Part shown: one piece after another, positions 31,357 through 42,762 of the stretch | Layout: each line of letters begins with the position of its first letter | Numbering within the stretch: the stretch's first letter is position 1 | Assembly (NCBI GenBank): GCA_963702495.1 | Contig: CAVPDA010000003.1 | Coordinates: forward strand, 62,001-126,000 | Direction of reading: 5' to 3' | DNA: 64,000 bases | Source: CAVPDA01 sp963702495 | GTDB taxonomy: Bacteria; Pseudomonadota; Gammaproteobacteria; Burkholderiales; Rhodocyclaceae | Notes under the pieces: generated by a model | Seen by the model: only the letters and a program-made list of their open reading frames with translations | Database searches by the model: none | What the model was told of the DNA's origin: nothing | Program-made: the position numbers and the translations under genes

Positions 31357-32194
31357 AGCGATGACGCCCGACCAGTACTGCCAAGACAAGGCAGCCGCCA
31401 GCGGCTCCAGTTTCTACTACAGCTTCCTCTTCCTGCCGCCCGAGAAGCGCCGCGCCATCACCGCGCTTTACGCATTTTGCCGCGAGGTGGACGATGTGGT
31501 GGACGAATGCGCCGATCCCCAGATCGCCCGCACCAAGCTCGCCTGGTGGCGCACCGAGATCGACGCGCTGTACTCGGGCCAGCCCCAGCATCCGGTCAGC
31601 ACGGCACTGGTTCCCGTGGTAAGCGATTTCAACCTGCCGGCCGAGCAGTTCCAGGAGATCATCGACGGCATGGAGATGGATCTGGCGCAGACCCGCTACC
31701 TCGACTTCAAGGCGCTGCAACTGTATTGCTACCGCGTCGCCAGCGTCGTGGGACTGATGGCGGCGGAGATTTTCGGCTACACCGACCGGCGCACACTGAA
31801 ATACGCCCACGACCTGGGGCTGGCCTTCCAGCTCACCAACATCATTCGCGACGTCGGCGAGGACGCTCGCCGCGGACGCATCTATCTGCCCCTGGACGAA
31901 CTGAAGCGCTTCGAGGTGCCCGTGGCCGATATCTTCGACGCGCGCCACAGCGAGCGCTTCCGGCGGCTCATGGAATTCCAGATCGAGCGCGCCGAGGGCT
32001 TCTACGCCCAGGCCCTGGCGGCGCTGCCGGCCGTGGACCGCAGGACGCAACGCGCCGGGCTGGTGATGGCGGCGATCTATCGCACCCTGCTGGCGGAGAT
32101 CCGCCGCGACGGAAGCCGGGTACTCACCCGTCGCACCGCCCTGACGCCGGTGCGCAAGCTGTGGCTGGCGTGGGTGACGTGGCTGAAAGGTTAG
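31349..32194 (+). CDS. hpnD: Presqualene diphosphate synthase HpnD
   Basis: The 281-residue squalene/phytoene synthase family protein condenses two farnesyl diphosphates to presqualene diphosphate. Motifs include YAFCREVDDVVDE near residue 45 and FQLTNIIRDVGEDARRGRIY for diphosphate and Mg binding. ATG 31349 overlaps the end of hpnC by 8 bp; the internal ATG at 31361 is an alternative. Its paralogue hpnC is upstream and the oxidoreductase hpnE downstream, the canonical hopanoid order. Confidence 0.93.
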   Translation: MHEAMTPDQYCQDKAAASGSSFYYSFLFLPPEKRRAITALYAFCREVDDVVDECADPQIARTKLAWWRTEIDALYSGQPQHPVSTALVPVVSDFNLPAEQFQEIIDGMEMDLAQTRYLDFKALQLYCYRVASVVGLMAAEIFGYTDRRTLKYAHDLGLAFQLTNIIRDVGEDARRGRIYLPLDELKRFEVPVADIFDARHSERFRRLMEFQIERAEGFYAQALAALPAVDRRTQRAGLVMAAIYRTLLAEIRRDGSRVLTRRTALTPVRKLWLAWVTWLKG

Positions 32195-33510
32195 CCTCGG
32201 GCCGGGCCGGCGCCGCGGCCCGCCCGCCGCGCGTCGCGATCATCGGCGCCGGCTACGCCGGCCTCGCGGCCGCGGTCGAACTCGCGGCCCGCGACATCCC
32301 GGTCACGGTGTTCGAAGCCTCCCGCACGCTCGGCGGCCGTGCTCGCCGCGTCGAGCGCAACGGCATCGCGCTGGACAACGGCCAGCACATCCTGGTGGGA
32401 GCCTATCGCGAAACGCTGCGGCTGATGCGCCGCGTCGGCCTCGACCCCGATCGGGCGCTGCTGCGCCTGCCGCTGACGCTGGTCTACCCCGGGCACCTGA
32501 GGCTGCGGGCACCGCGCCTGCCGGCGCCCTTGCATCTGGCCTGGGCATTGGCGACGGCGCGCGGCGCCGGCGGCGGCGAGAAGCTCGCGGCGATGCAGTT
32601 CATGAACTGTCTGAAGGCCGCGGGCTACGAACTGGCGCGCGACCTGAGCGTGGCCGAACTGCTGGACGACCACGGCCAGAGCGGAATGCTGCGGCAGCGG
32701 GTATGGGAGCCGCTGTGCGTCGCGGCCCTGAACACGCCGGCGCAGCGCGCATCGGCGCGCGTCTTCATGCATGTGCTGCGCGACACGCTGGGCGGGCGCA
32801 GAGCGGCAAGCGATCTGCTGCTTCCCCGCGTCGACCTGAGCCGGCTGTTCCCGGAAGCCGCCGCCGACTTCGTGATGCGGCGCGGCGGCACGATGCGCAC
32901 CGGGATGCCGATAACCGGGATCGCGAGCACCAGCGCGGGCTTTCACCTGCGCGGAGCGCCGGATGACGCCTTTTCCCACGTCGTGCTCGCCGTCGGCCCC
33001 CACCAGATCGACAAGTCGAGCGCCGGCCTGGCCGGTCTGGAAGCGCTGCGCCGGACGGTGGCCGCCTTCTCCTACGAGCCCATCGTCACCTGCTACCTCG
33101 CCTACGACGCAGTCCCCGCCCTGACGCAACCCATGATCGGCATGACAGGCGATTTGACGCAATGGCTGCTCGACCGCGGACGTCTCGGCGGACCGCCCGG
33201 CCTGCTGGCTGCCGTCATCAGCGCCAGCGGCCCTCATCAATCCTTGCCTCACGACGAACTGGCGGTACGCATCAATGCCGAAGTGGCCGCCCTCGTCGGC
33301 CGGCCGCTGCAGCCGCGCTGGACCCAGGTCATCGAGGAGAAGCGCGCCACTTTCGCGTGCACCCCCGACCTGCTCCGCCCGGACAGCGTGACGCCGGTGC
33401 CCAACCTGCTGGTCGCCGGCGACTATGTCGCGTCGGACTATCCGGCGACCCTGGAAGCGGCCGTGCGCAGCGGGGTCCGCTGCGCCGAACTGATCGCGGC
33501 GGGCACCTGA
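32179..33510 (+). CDS. hpnE: Hydroxysqualene dehydroxylase HpnE (FAD-dependent amine oxidase family)
   Basis: The roughly 443-residue flavoprotein reduces hydroxysqualene to squalene. The N-terminus has the FAD dinucleotide motif VAIIGAGYAGLAAAVELA followed by GGRARRVERNGIALDNGQHI; the C-terminus has the second FAD segment NLLVAGDYVASDYPATLEAAVRSG. The start is uncertain: GTG 32179, overlapping hpnD, puts the FAD motif about 20 residues in, and GTG 32170 is close. No squalene-hopene cyclase is in this window, so downstream hopanoid steps must be elsewhere. Confidence 0.9.
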   Translation: MAERLASGRAGAAARPPRVAIIGAGYAGLAAAVELAARDIPVTVFEASRTLGGRARRVERNGIALDNGQHILVGAYRETLRLMRRVGLDPDRALLRLPLTLVYPGHLRLRAPRLPAPLHLAWALATARGAGGGEKLAAMQFMNCLKAAGYELARDLSVAELLDDHGQSGMLRQRVWEPLCVAALNTPAQRASARVFMHVLRDTLGGRRAASDLLLPRVDLSRLFPEAAADFVMRRGGTMRTGMPITGIASTSAGFHLRGAPDDAFSHVVLAVGPHQIDKSSAGLAGLEALRRTVAAFSYEPIVTCYLAYDAVPALTQPMIGMTGDLTQWLLDRGRLGGPPGLLAAVISASGPHQSLPHDELAVRINAEVAALVGRPLQPRWTQVIEEKRATFACTPDLLRPDSVTPVPNLLVAGDYVASDYPATLEAAVRSGVRCAELIAAGT

Positions 33511-33530
33511 CTCCCGCTGACGATGCGACT

Positions 33531-34248
<718 letters not shown>

Positions 34249-34250
<2 letters not shown>

Positions 34251-34857
34251 GTCACGTTTCGTCTTGTTCATCGTCGGGTTGCTCGCCGGCGCCGCCGCCC
34301 ACGCGGCGCAGAGCGTGCTCGTCTTCGGCGACAGTCTCTCGGCCGGCTACGGCCTCCGCAGCGCGGAAGCCTGGCCGTCCCTGCTGGGCGAGCGCCTGCG
34401 CACGCAGAATGCCGACTACGCCCTGGTCAATGCCAGCCTCAGCGGCGAGACCACCGCCGGTGGCCGCACCCGCTTGCCCGCCGCGCTACAGCAGCACCGG
34501 CCGCAAGTGGTGATCATCGCGCTCGGCGCCAACGACGGCCTGCGCGGCCTTTCCCTCGACGCCATGCGCAGCAATCTCAAGGCGATGATCGCTGCCGCTG
34601 CAGGCGCGCGGGCCAGAGTCCTGCTGGTGGGCATGGAGATGCCGCCCAACTATGGCCCGGACTACACCAGAAAGTTCCGCGCCGTCTATGGCGAACTGGC
34701 GCGGGACACCAAGGTGGCGCTGGTGCCGTTCCTGCTCGACGGCTTCGCCGAGAAACGCGACCTGTTTCAGGCCGATGGCATTCACCCGACCGCCGCCGCG
34801 CAGCCGATCATCGTCAACAACGTTTGGCCCGCTCTCAAGCCGCTGCTCGAGAAATAG
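34249..34857 (+). CDS. tesA: Acyl-CoA thioesterase I / lysophospholipase (SGNH hydrolase)
   Basis: The 202-residue periplasmic esterase has a signal peptide ending AAAHA, then SGNH block I VLVFGDSLSAGYGL with the catalytic Ser, block II with Gly in LVNASLSGETTAGG, block III ALGANDGLRG with Asn, and block V DGIHPTAAAQ with Asp and His. It hydrolyses acyl thioesters and lysophospholipids. The start is ATG 34249, matching the signal peptide; it is divergent from ybbA with overlapping start codons. Confidence 0.93.
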
Positions 34858-34908
34858 ACGGTTGCGGATTCGCGCCGGCGGCGCAAGATGCGCTGCCGCC
34901 CCTTAGGC

Positions 34909-35955
34909 CTACACGATGCGAAGGCGCGGCGCGCCGGCGCTCAATTCGCCGATCACCGCCGCCTGCGCGAACCCTTCCTTCCTGAATACTCCCAGCACCT
35001 CAGGCACCGTCGCGGCATCGCAGGCGACCAGCAACCCACCGCTGGTCTGCGGGTCCGTCAGCAGTTTCTGCTGCCACTCCAGGGCGCCTTGCGGCAGATC
35101 GATGTCCTTGCCGTAGCCGTTCCAGTTGCGCGTGGAGGCGCCGGTGGACACGCCGCCCTTGACGAATTCCACCGCCTCGTCGATGACGGGCAGGTCGTCG
35201 AAGCGCACCGTGGCGCCGAGTTTCGATCCACGGCAGATCTCCAGCAGATGGCCGGCGAGGCCGAAGCCGGTGACATCGGTCAAGGCGTGCACTCCCGCCA
35301 TTTCGGATAGGCGTGCGCCGGGCGTATTCAGCTTGGTGGTATGTTCGATCATCTGACGGTAGCCGTCCGCCGAAAGCGCGCTCTTCTTCAACGCCGCGGA
35401 AAGGATGCCCACGCCCAGCGGCTTGCCGAGGATGAGCACGTCGCCCGCGCGCGCCTCGCTGTTGCGCTTGACGTTGTCGGGATGGACCAGCCCCAGCGCC
35501 ACCAGGCCGTAGATCGGTTCCACCACGTCGATGGAATGTCCGCCCGCGATGGGAATGCCGGCCGCGGCGCAGACCGATTCGCCGCCCCGGAGGATCTGGC
35601 CGATCACCGCCAGCGGCAGCTTGTCCAGCGGCATGCCCACCACCGCCAGGGCCATGATGGGCCGGCCGCCCATGGCATAGATGTCGGAAATCGCATTGGT
35701 GGCGGCGATGCGGCCGAAGTCGTAGGGATCGTCAACGATAGGCGTGAAGAAGTCGGTGGTGGCCACCAGCGCCTGATGGTCGTTGAGCCTGTACACTGCC
35801 GCATCGTCGGCGGTTTCCGTGCCGACCATCAGTTCCTTCGGCAGCGCATGGATCGGCGCCGAAGCCAGGATCTCGGACAACACGGCCGGCGCGATTTTGC
35901 AGCCGCAGCCGCCGCCATGGGAGAATTGCGTGAGTTTGAGGACAGGATCGTTCAT
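34909..35955 (-). CDS. selD: Selenophosphate synthetase
   Basis: The 348-residue enzyme makes selenophosphate from selenide and ATP for selenocysteine and selenouridine. The N-terminal catalytic loop reads HGGGCGCKIAP, so the key position is Cys, not Sec, with Lys after it. Other motifs are TTDFFTPIVDDPYDFGRIAATNAISDIYAM (shown in two parts in SelD alignments as ATP/Mg ligands) and TDPQTSGGLL. It is divergent from mnmH, which uses its product. Confidence 0.95.
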   Translation of the reverse strand: MNDPVLKLTQFSHGGGCGCKIAPAVLSEILASAPIHALPKELMVGTETADDAAVYRLNDHQALVATTDFFTPIVDDPYDFGRIAATNAISDIYAMGGRPIMALAVVGMPLDKLPLAVIGQILRGGESVCAAAGIPIAGGHSIDVVEPIYGLVALGLVHPDNVKRNSEARAGDVLILGKPLGVGILSAALKKSALSADGYRQMIEHTTKLNTPGARLSEMAGVHALTDVTGFGLAGHLLEICRGSKLGATVRFDDLPVIDEAVEFVKGGVSTGASTRNWNGYGKDIDLPQGALEWQQKLLTDPQTSGGLLVACDAATVPEVLGVFRKEGFAQAAVIGELSAGAPRLRIV

Positions 35956-36100
35956 GGTCTCGGCAGTACAAAGGCATAAGTACGCGGCGGCAGTCGGCGC
36001 GGCCTGCCGCGGATGAACAGGGCCAACGAAATCATCCGGGGCGAGGCGCGCCAGCCGCAGCTGTCACTTGGTCCGTGGGATTTCCTTTTCCGTTCCCGAA

Positions 36101-37159
36101 ATGGCTGAAAGAGGCAACCGGCAAGGCGTCGCAACCGTAGCACAGATGACCGGATTTGACGAGGTCATCGACGTGCGCTCGCCCGCCGAATATGCCGAGG
36201 ACCACATCCCCGGCGCCATCAACTGTCCCGCACTGGACAATGCGGAGCGCGCCCGCATCGGCACGCTCTACAAGCAGGTGTCGCCCTTCGCCGCCAGGAA
36301 GTCCGGCGCGGTGCTGATCCTGCGCCACATTGCCGAGCACATCGAGCGGCGCTTCCTAGAACGTGAACGCGACTGGCGCCCGCTCGTTTATTGCTGGCGC
36401 GGCGGCAAGCGCAGCGGCGGCTTCACCCACGTGCTGCGCCAGATCGGCTGGGACGCCTGCGCCCTCGAAGGCGGTTACAAGGCCTATCGGCGCTACGTCG
36501 CCGCCGAACTGCTGAGCCGGCCGCGGCAGTTCCCCTATCGCGTGGTGTGCGGCGCCACCGGCAGCGGCAAGAGCCGCGTGCTGCAGGCGCTCGGGTCGCT
36601 CGGCGCGCAGGTCCTGGACCTCGAGGAAATCGCCGCGCACAAGGGCTCGGTGCTGGGTGATCTGCCCGACGCCCCGCAGCCGACGCAGAAGATGTTCGAG
36701 TCGCGGCTCCACGCCGCGTTGCGGGAACTCGATCCGTCACGGCCGGTTTTCGTCGAGGCGGAAAGCCGCAGGATCGGCGCGCTGCAGGTACCGTCCGGGC
36801 TCATCGAAGCCATGCGCGCCAGTCGGTGCGTGCGCATAGAAGCAACGCTTGCTGCCCGGGTGCGCTTCCTGCTCGGCGACTACGATTACTTCCTGGCCGA
36901 CCCGGCGCGGCTCAAGACGCGGATCGACTGTCTCAAGGGTCTGCAGAGCGGCGAGACGCTGGAGAGATGGAAGACGCTGATCGACGACAGCCAGTGGGCG
37001 GCATTGGTCGAGGAACTGCTGGCCGGGCATTACGACCCGCTGTACTACCGCTCGCAGGACAGGAACTACATCCATTACCCCGAAGCGCCGGGGCTGGCCA
37101 CCGACGACCTGTCGCCGGCGGGCGTCACGCGGCTGGCGCAGCAGATCCTGGCAATCTGA
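36101..37159 (+). CDS. mnmH: tRNA 2-selenouridine synthase
   Basis: The 352-residue protein replaces sulfur by selenium at wobble 2-thiouridine in certain tRNAs. It has an N-terminal rhodanese domain (EVIDVRSPAEYAEDHIPGAIN, catalytic Cys in VYCWRGGKRSGG) and a C-terminal P-loop domain (VVCGATGSGKSRVLQAL). The start is uncertain: ATG 36101 is used, ATG 36146 is possible, and neither has a strong ribosome-binding site. It is divergent from selD, giving a self-contained tRNA-selenation pair. No selA or selB is in the window. Confidence 0.93.
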   Translation: MAERGNRQGVATVAQMTGFDEVIDVRSPAEYAEDHIPGAINCPALDNAERARIGTLYKQVSPFAARKSGAVLILRHIAEHIERRFLERERDWRPLVYCWRGGKRSGGFTHVLRQIGWDACALEGGYKAYRRYVAAELLSRPRQFPYRVVCGATGSGKSRVLQALGSLGAQVLDLEEIAAHKGSVLGDLPDAPQPTQKMFESRLHAALRELDPSRPVFVEAESRRIGALQVPSGLIEAMRASRCVRIEATLAARVRFLLGDYDYFLADPARLKTRIDCLKGLQSGETLERWKTLIDDSQWAALVEELLAGHYDPLYYRSQDRNYIHYPEAPGLATDDLSPAGVTRLAQQILAI

Positions 37160-37703
37160 CCCGCGTCACGTCGGCGGTTCTCACGGCGCAGATGCGCTGC
37201 ACGACCCCTGGCTTCGGCTGCCCGACCTCTCCCTGTTCGAAGGCAACGACTCCGAGATCCGCGCCGAAGGCCGTCAGCAGCTCGTTCGGCTGGAGCAGGA
37301 AGGCGCGATTGGAGGGACGGCCCCAGCGCTCATTGCCGACCATGAAGGTCTCGTAGATCAGCACGCCGTCCGGCCGCAGCGACGCGAGCAGAAGAGGAAT
37401 CAGCGGCCGGTGCAGGTAGTTCGCCACCACGATGCCGTCCCAGGTGCAGCCCGGATAGGGCCACGGCCCCCCCTCCAGATCGGCCCGCAGCGGCCGCACG
37501 CCGGCGACGCCCGCCAGCGGCGCAAGCGCCTCCGCGTCCCGGTCCACCGCATCCACCCGATGCCCCTGCCGCGCCAGGAAGCGCGCGTGGCGGCCGGCGC
37601 CGCAGGCCAGGTCCAGCACTTCGCCGGCGGGCGCAATCAAGGGCGCCCAGCGCAGCAGCCAGCGAGAAGGAAGGTCGGCATGAACGTGTTGCGGCAGGTC
37701 CAT
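37125..37703 (-). CDS. Class I SAM-dependent methyltransferase
   Basis: The 192-residue protein has a canonical SAM-binding motif I, EVLDLACGAGRHARFLARQGHRV, followed by VDAVDRDAEAL (motif post-I). It is small, with no extra domain, and resembles TehB-type or tellurite-resistance-like methyltransferases only in general fold; substrate is unknown. Its last 11 codons overlap the end of the convergent mnmH gene. Confidence 0.75.
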   Translation of the reverse strand: MDLPQHVHADLPSRWLLRWAPLIAPAGEVLDLACGAGRHARFLARQGHRVDAVDRDAEALAPLAGVAGVRPLRADLEGGPWPYPGCTWDGIVVANYLHRPLIPLLLASLRPDGVLIYETFMVGNERWGRPSNRAFLLQPNELLTAFGADLGVVAFEQGEVGQPKPGVVQRICAVRTADVTRVRLPGSAAPAA

Positions 37704-37827
37704 CGCAGGGCTCCGGGCATGGCAGGGGACCGATTCTAGCGTGCGGGCCTGCCCATCCTGCTTCCTGCGAGCGCAGAAAACTGATTATGATGGCCGCAGC
37801 TCCGCCCACGGAAAACAAGGAGAACGC

Positions 37828-38997
37828 ATGTCCCAGCAGGTTTTGACCCTCTCCGTGTCCCCCGCCCGGACGGTGGACGGCATCCTCGAACTGCCGCCGG
37901 GCGAGCCGCTCGCCGCCGTCCTCTTCGCCCACTGCCTGCCGCCGGACAGCGTCGCCCTGGCGGCGATCACCGCCCGCTTCGCCGACCGCGGCTGCGCGGT
38001 GCTGGCCATCGACTGCGGCATCGGCGCCGCCATGCAGATGCAGCCGGCGCTGGCAGCGGATGAATTGCTGGCTGCGGCGCGCGCTTTCGGCGAGCGCCAT
38101 CCCGGACCGCTGCTGCTGATCGGCCATAGCTGGGGCGGCGTCCTCGCGCTGGCCTGCGCCGCGGACCTGCCCCAGGCGCTGGCCGTGGTGACGATCGGGG
38201 CGCCGGCGGGCAGCAGCGGCTTCACCAAGCGCGCCAGCACCGCGCCCAGCGCCGTGTCCATCGCCGGCCAGACCTTGACCCTGCCCGACTCCGCCGGCGC
38301 CCTGGACTGGTCCGCGCTGCAGGAAAGCGTCGAACAACTGCGCCGGCCGCTGCTGATCCTGCACGCGCCGCTCGACAACGTGGCGGACATCGCCAATGCG
38401 GCGCAGATCTTCACCGCCGCCAAGCATCCGAAGAGCTTCGTCTCCCTCGACAGTTCGGATCACCTGCTGGCGCGGGTGGCGGAGGCGCAGCACGCCGCGG
38501 ACGTGATCTGCGGCTGGGCCGGGCGCTACCTGCGGCGGGAGGAGGCGCCGGCCGAGCATCACACCAGCGTCACCGTGGCCGAGGCCGGCGCCGGCAAGTA
38601 TCGGCAGCATGTCAAGGCGGGCCGCCACCGCGGACTGGCGGACGAGCCGGTATCCGCCGGCGGCGACGACGCCGGGCCGTCGCCCTACGAGCTGCTGCTG
38701 TCGGCCCTCGGCGCGTGTACCGCCATGACGCTGCGCATGTACGCCGACCTGAAGAAGCTGCCGCTGAAGCACATCTCGGTGGAACTGCGCCACGAGAAGA
38801 TCCACGCCGAGGCGTGCCAGCATTGCGAGACCAAGGAGGGGAAGATCGACCGCATCGAGCGCGTCGTCACGCTGGAGGGCGACCTCAGCGAGGAGCAGCG
38901 TAACCGGCTGCTGGAGATCGCCAACAAGTGCCCGGTGCACCGCACCCTGCATGCCGAAGTCTGGGTGCCGACGTCGCTGGCTCCGCCGGCCGGCTGA
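37828..38997 (+). CDS. Bifunctional alpha/beta hydrolase / OsmC family protein
   Basis: The 389-residue protein is a two-domain fusion. Residues 1-250 are an alpha/beta hydrolase with the nucleophile elbow GHSWGG and a late His in DSSDHLLA. Residues 255-389 are an OsmC/Ohr-like domain with the first redox Cys in LGACTAMTLRMYA and the second in NKCPVHRTL. OsmC proteins reduce organic hydroperoxides through such a Cys pair; the hydrolase may release substrates. ATG 37828 has AAGGAGA seven bases upstream. This fusion exists in other Proteobacteria, so it is not an assembly artefact. Confidence 0.88.
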   Translation: MSQQVLTLSVSPARTVDGILELPPGEPLAAVLFAHCLPPDSVALAAITARFADRGCAVLAIDCGIGAAMQMQPALAADELLAAARAFGERHPGPLLLIGHSWGGVLALACAADLPQALAVVTIGAPAGSSGFTKRASTAPSAVSIAGQTLTLPDSAGALDWSALQESVEQLRRPLLILHAPLDNVADIANAAQIFTAAKHPKSFVSLDSSDHLLARVAEAQHAADVICGWAGRYLRREEAPAEHHTSVTVAEAGAGKYRQHVKAGRHRGLADEPVSAGGDDAGPSPYELLLSALGACTAMTLRMYADLKKLPLKHISVELRHEKIHAEACQHCETKEGKIDRIERVVTLEGDLSEEQRNRLLEIANKCPVHRTLHAEVWVPTSLAPPAG

Positions 38998-39018
38998 AAG
39001 CGCACCCGCATCGCTGCG

Positions 39019-39041
39019 CGCCCCGGGCCGATCCCGGGGCG
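39019..39041. terminator. GC-rich hairpin between convergent genes
   Basis: CGCCCCGGG (39019-39027) pairs with CCCGGGGCG (39033-39041) over a 5-nt loop, 22 bp after the OsmC-fusion stop and before the convergent small gene. Only a weak pyrimidine-rich tail follows. Confidence 0.4.
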
Positions 39042-39071
39042 TACTCTCCTTCAACTACACGCTGAACCTCG

Positions 39072-39407
39072 TCAATACGCGGCACCGTCCGGCACCACGC
39101 GCAGCCAATCCCGATCGCAGGAAGGCGTGTCGGGGTAGTAGAGACGCGAGGACGGGCAATAGTAGCGGTAGCTCGGCGCCGGCCCGGGCGGATACACCAC
39201 CTCCGGCGGATCGCGGTAGACCACTGCGGGCCTGCTCAGGGCATTCACCAGCAGCGGCACCCCGATCAGCAAGCCGATCGCCGCTCCCCAGTGATGATGA
39301 TGGCCGCCGCCGTGCCAGCCTCCATGGCCGCCGCGGGCCCAGGCGGGACTGCCCGCCTGCGCCAGCACCAGGGCGGCGAGCAGCAGATTCAAGCGAAACG
39401 CGTTCAC
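39072..39407 (-). CDS. Small exported His/Gly-rich hypothetical protein
   Basis: The 111-residue protein has a cleavable signal (ALVLAQAGSPAWA), then a Gly/His-rich stretch (GGHGGWHGGGHHHHWG), one hydrophobic segment (AAIGLLIGVPLLVNAL) and a Pro/Tyr-rich tail with two Cys. This layout is common in uncharacterised betaproteobacterial envelope proteins. The His cluster could bind metal ions, but nothing proves it. Confidence 0.65.
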   Translation of the reverse strand: MNAFRLNLLLAALVLAQAGSPAWARGGHGGWHGGGHHHHWGAAIGLLIGVPLLVNALSRPAVVYRDPPEVVYPPGPAPSYRYYCPSSRLYYPDTPSCDRDWLRVVPDGAAY

Positions 39408-39519
39408 GGTTTTCTCCCAGGGGAGCGGAGTCGATGAGATTTGCTGTTCTTCTTAGTGCATCAGAGGTTCAAATTGACGCCAAGTTCCGCGGATGCCGTC
39501 ATCGGCCCTGCGTGCGACC

Positions 39520-40718
39520 TCATTCGTGCCGCAGCGCCTCGATCGGGTCGAGGCGGGCGGCACGGCGCGCCGGAAAGTAGCCGAAGATGACGCCGATGGC
39601 GGCCGAGAAGACGAAAGACAGCAGATTGATGCCGGGATTGAACAGGTAGGGCACCTGCATCGCCTGCGCCAGGACGATCGACGCCGCCGTGGCCAGGCCG
39701 ATGCCCACCAGCCCGCCGAGGCAGGCGAGCACCACCGCCTCGATCAGAAACTGCAGCAGCACTTCCCGTTCCAGGGCGCCGATGGCCAGCCGGATGCCGA
39801 TCTCGCGCGTGCGCTCGGTCACCGACACCAGCATGATGTTCATGATGCCGATGCCCCCCACCAGCAGGCTGACGGCGGCCACCGCCCCCAGCAGCATGGT
39901 CATGACGCGGGTGGTGCCGGTGAGGGCTTCGGCGATCTGGCGCGTGTCCATGACCATGAAATTGTCGTTCTCGCCGTCGCCGATCCTGCGCCGCTCGCGC
40001 ATCAGCAGCGTGATGTCCTGCTTCGCCTTGTCCGCGGACATGCCTTCCGCCACTCCGACCATCAGCATATTGACGTCCTGGTTGCCGGTGAGGCGGCGCT
40101 GCACCGTAGCGATCGGCATGACGATGGTATCGTCCTGGTCGCGCCCCATGGCCGACTGGCCTTTCGGCGCCAGCAGGCCGATCACCTCGCAGGCGAACTG
40201 CTTGATGCGGATCTGGTCGCCCACCGGATTCTGGCTGCCGAACAGTTCCCGGCGCACCGTCTCGCCGACGACGCAGACCGCCTTGCCCGCCCGCTCCTCC
40301 GCTTCGCTGAAGGTGCGGCCATCCGCCAGGCGCCAGTTGCCGGCGTCGAAATAGGCGTTGGTGCTGCCGGTGGTGCTGGTGGACCAGTTCTTCGCCATGT
40401 GCACCGCGGTCACGCTCTTGCTGGCGACCGGCGCCACCGCCCGGGCCGCGCTCGACTGTTCCCGGATGGCCTGCGCATCGGCGAGCTTGAAATTGGGTGC
40501 GCCCTCCGGCGGACCGAAACGCTGGCCGGGACGCACCATCAGCAGGTTGCTGCCCATGCTGGCGATCTGGTCCTGCACCGAGCGCGTGGCGCCGTTGCCA
40601 AGCGTAACCATGGTGATGACAGCGGAGACGCCGATGACGACGCCGAGGGTGGTGAGGAAGGAGCGCATCAGGTTGCGCCGGATCTCCCGCAGCGACAGCA
40701 GCAGGGCGTTCCACAGCA

Positions 40719-40719
<1 letters not shown>
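39520..40719 (-). CDS. MacB-like ABC transporter permease
   Basis: The 399-residue protein has the MacB/FtsX layout: an N-terminal TM helix (RSFLTTLGVVIGVSAVITMVT), a large periplasmic MacB_PCD domain, and three C-terminal TM helices around GGIGIMNIMLVSVTERTREIG, ending PIEALRHE. In MacB the ATPase is fused to the N-terminus; here it is a separate upstream gene overlapping by one base (TGATG). It works with the adjacent adaptor and outer membrane protein in export. Confidence 0.87.
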
Positions 40720-41455
<736 letters not shown>

Positions 41456-41459
<4 letters not shown>

Positions 41460-42748
41460 TTCGGCGCGCTCAGGATTTCGGTGATCACCTGCATGCCGGC
41501 CTCCAGCGCACCGCCGGTGATCTCGGTCATGCGCCCGTCGCTGGCCCCCGCCGTCACCGGGAGCGCCGCCGGCCGGCCCTCGCGCAGCACCCACACTTGA
41601 TGGGCGCCGGACTTGCCGGCGGAATTGCCCGCCGTCTTGGGCGGCGGACTGGGCGGACGCGGCATCAGGCTCGCCACCAATCCGCCGCTCTTCTTGTCCG
41701 CGGCCTTGGGCGCGGCCGGTGGCGTGAAGCGCAGCGCGGCGTTGGGCACCAGAAGCACCTTGTCGCGCTGCGCGGTGGTGATCTCGGCGGTGGCGGTCAT
41801 GCCCGGTCGCAGGCTCAGATCGTCGTTGTTCACCGCCAGCACGGTGAGGTAGGAAACCACCCCCTCCTTGGTCTGGGAGCCGAAACCGACGCGCGTGATA
41901 CGGGACGGATAGTTGCGGGCGGGGTAGGCGTCCACGCTGAACGTGGCGCTCTGGCCCTCGCGCACCTGGCCGACGTCCGCCTCGTCCACATCCACCTCCA
42001 GCTTCATCTGGGACAGGTTTTCCGCCAGCGTGAACAGCACCGGCGCCTGCAGCGAGGCGGCCACAGTCTGGCCCGGCTCCACGTTGCGCTTCAGCACCAC
42101 GCCGTCGATGGGCGAGCGGATCGTGGCCTTGGCCAGGTTGGTCCCGTCCGACTTGAGCGTCGCCTCCGCCTGCTTGACGCTGGCGCGGCCATTGGTCTCG
42201 TTCGCCCGGGCACGCTTGAGGACGGCTTCGGCGGTGTCCATCTCCGCCTTGGACGGCACCTTGCCGCCTGAGAGTTGGGCGACCTGCCTGAGGCGCGCGA
42301 GGTTGGCCTGGACCTCCTCCACTGTGGCGGCCATCTGCAGCACCTGGGCCGCGGCTGCATCCAGTGCCGCGCGCGACTTGGCGACCTGATCCTGGAGCTT
42401 GGATAGATCCAACCGCGCCAGCACCTGCCCCTTCTTCACCCGGTCGTTGTCGTCGACCAGCACCGACTCCACCGTGCCCGACAGCTCGCTGCCCACGTCC
42501 ACCTGGTTGGTGGGCTGCAGCTTGCCGGTGGCCGATACGGTGACGACCAGTTTGCCCTGCGTCGCCGCCTCGGTCTGATAGCGCGGCATCGCGGCATCGT
42601 CGTTCGAGCGCAGCAGGAAATAGCCGAGACCGACCAGGGCGACCAGCCCGGCGACGACGGCCGCCCGGCGCGCGACGCGCCTGAAGGTCCCGCCGGCCGG
42701 CCCCGGGCCGAGCAGCTTGTCGAGTTCCTCCCTGCGTGCCGTGTTCAT
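41456..42748 (-). CDS. MacA-like periplasmic adaptor (membrane fusion protein)
   Basis: The 430-residue HlyD-family adaptor has one N-terminal TM helix (AAVVAGLVALVGLGYFLL), a lipoyl half-motif GKLVVTVSATGKLQPTNQVDVG, a helical hairpin of about 100 residues, and a beta-barrel with the second lipoyl half around ATIRSPIDGVVLKRNVEPGQ. It links the inner-membrane ABC permease to the outer-membrane channel. ATG 42748 has GAGAGGG at good spacing; ATG 42766 is also open. A Pro/Lys-rich linker interrupts the C-terminal domain. Confidence 0.87.
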
Positions 42749-42762
42749 GGTGTCTTTCCCTC

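Noticed and set aside
31477..32178. Long N-terminal extension of hpnE through hpnD
   Set aside because: It is an alternative frame of hpnD; the FAD-binding motif defines the true start near 32179.
34909..35955. Selenocysteine UGA codon in selD
   Set aside because: The catalytic loop reads GGGCGCK with a Cys codon; no in-frame TGA is used.
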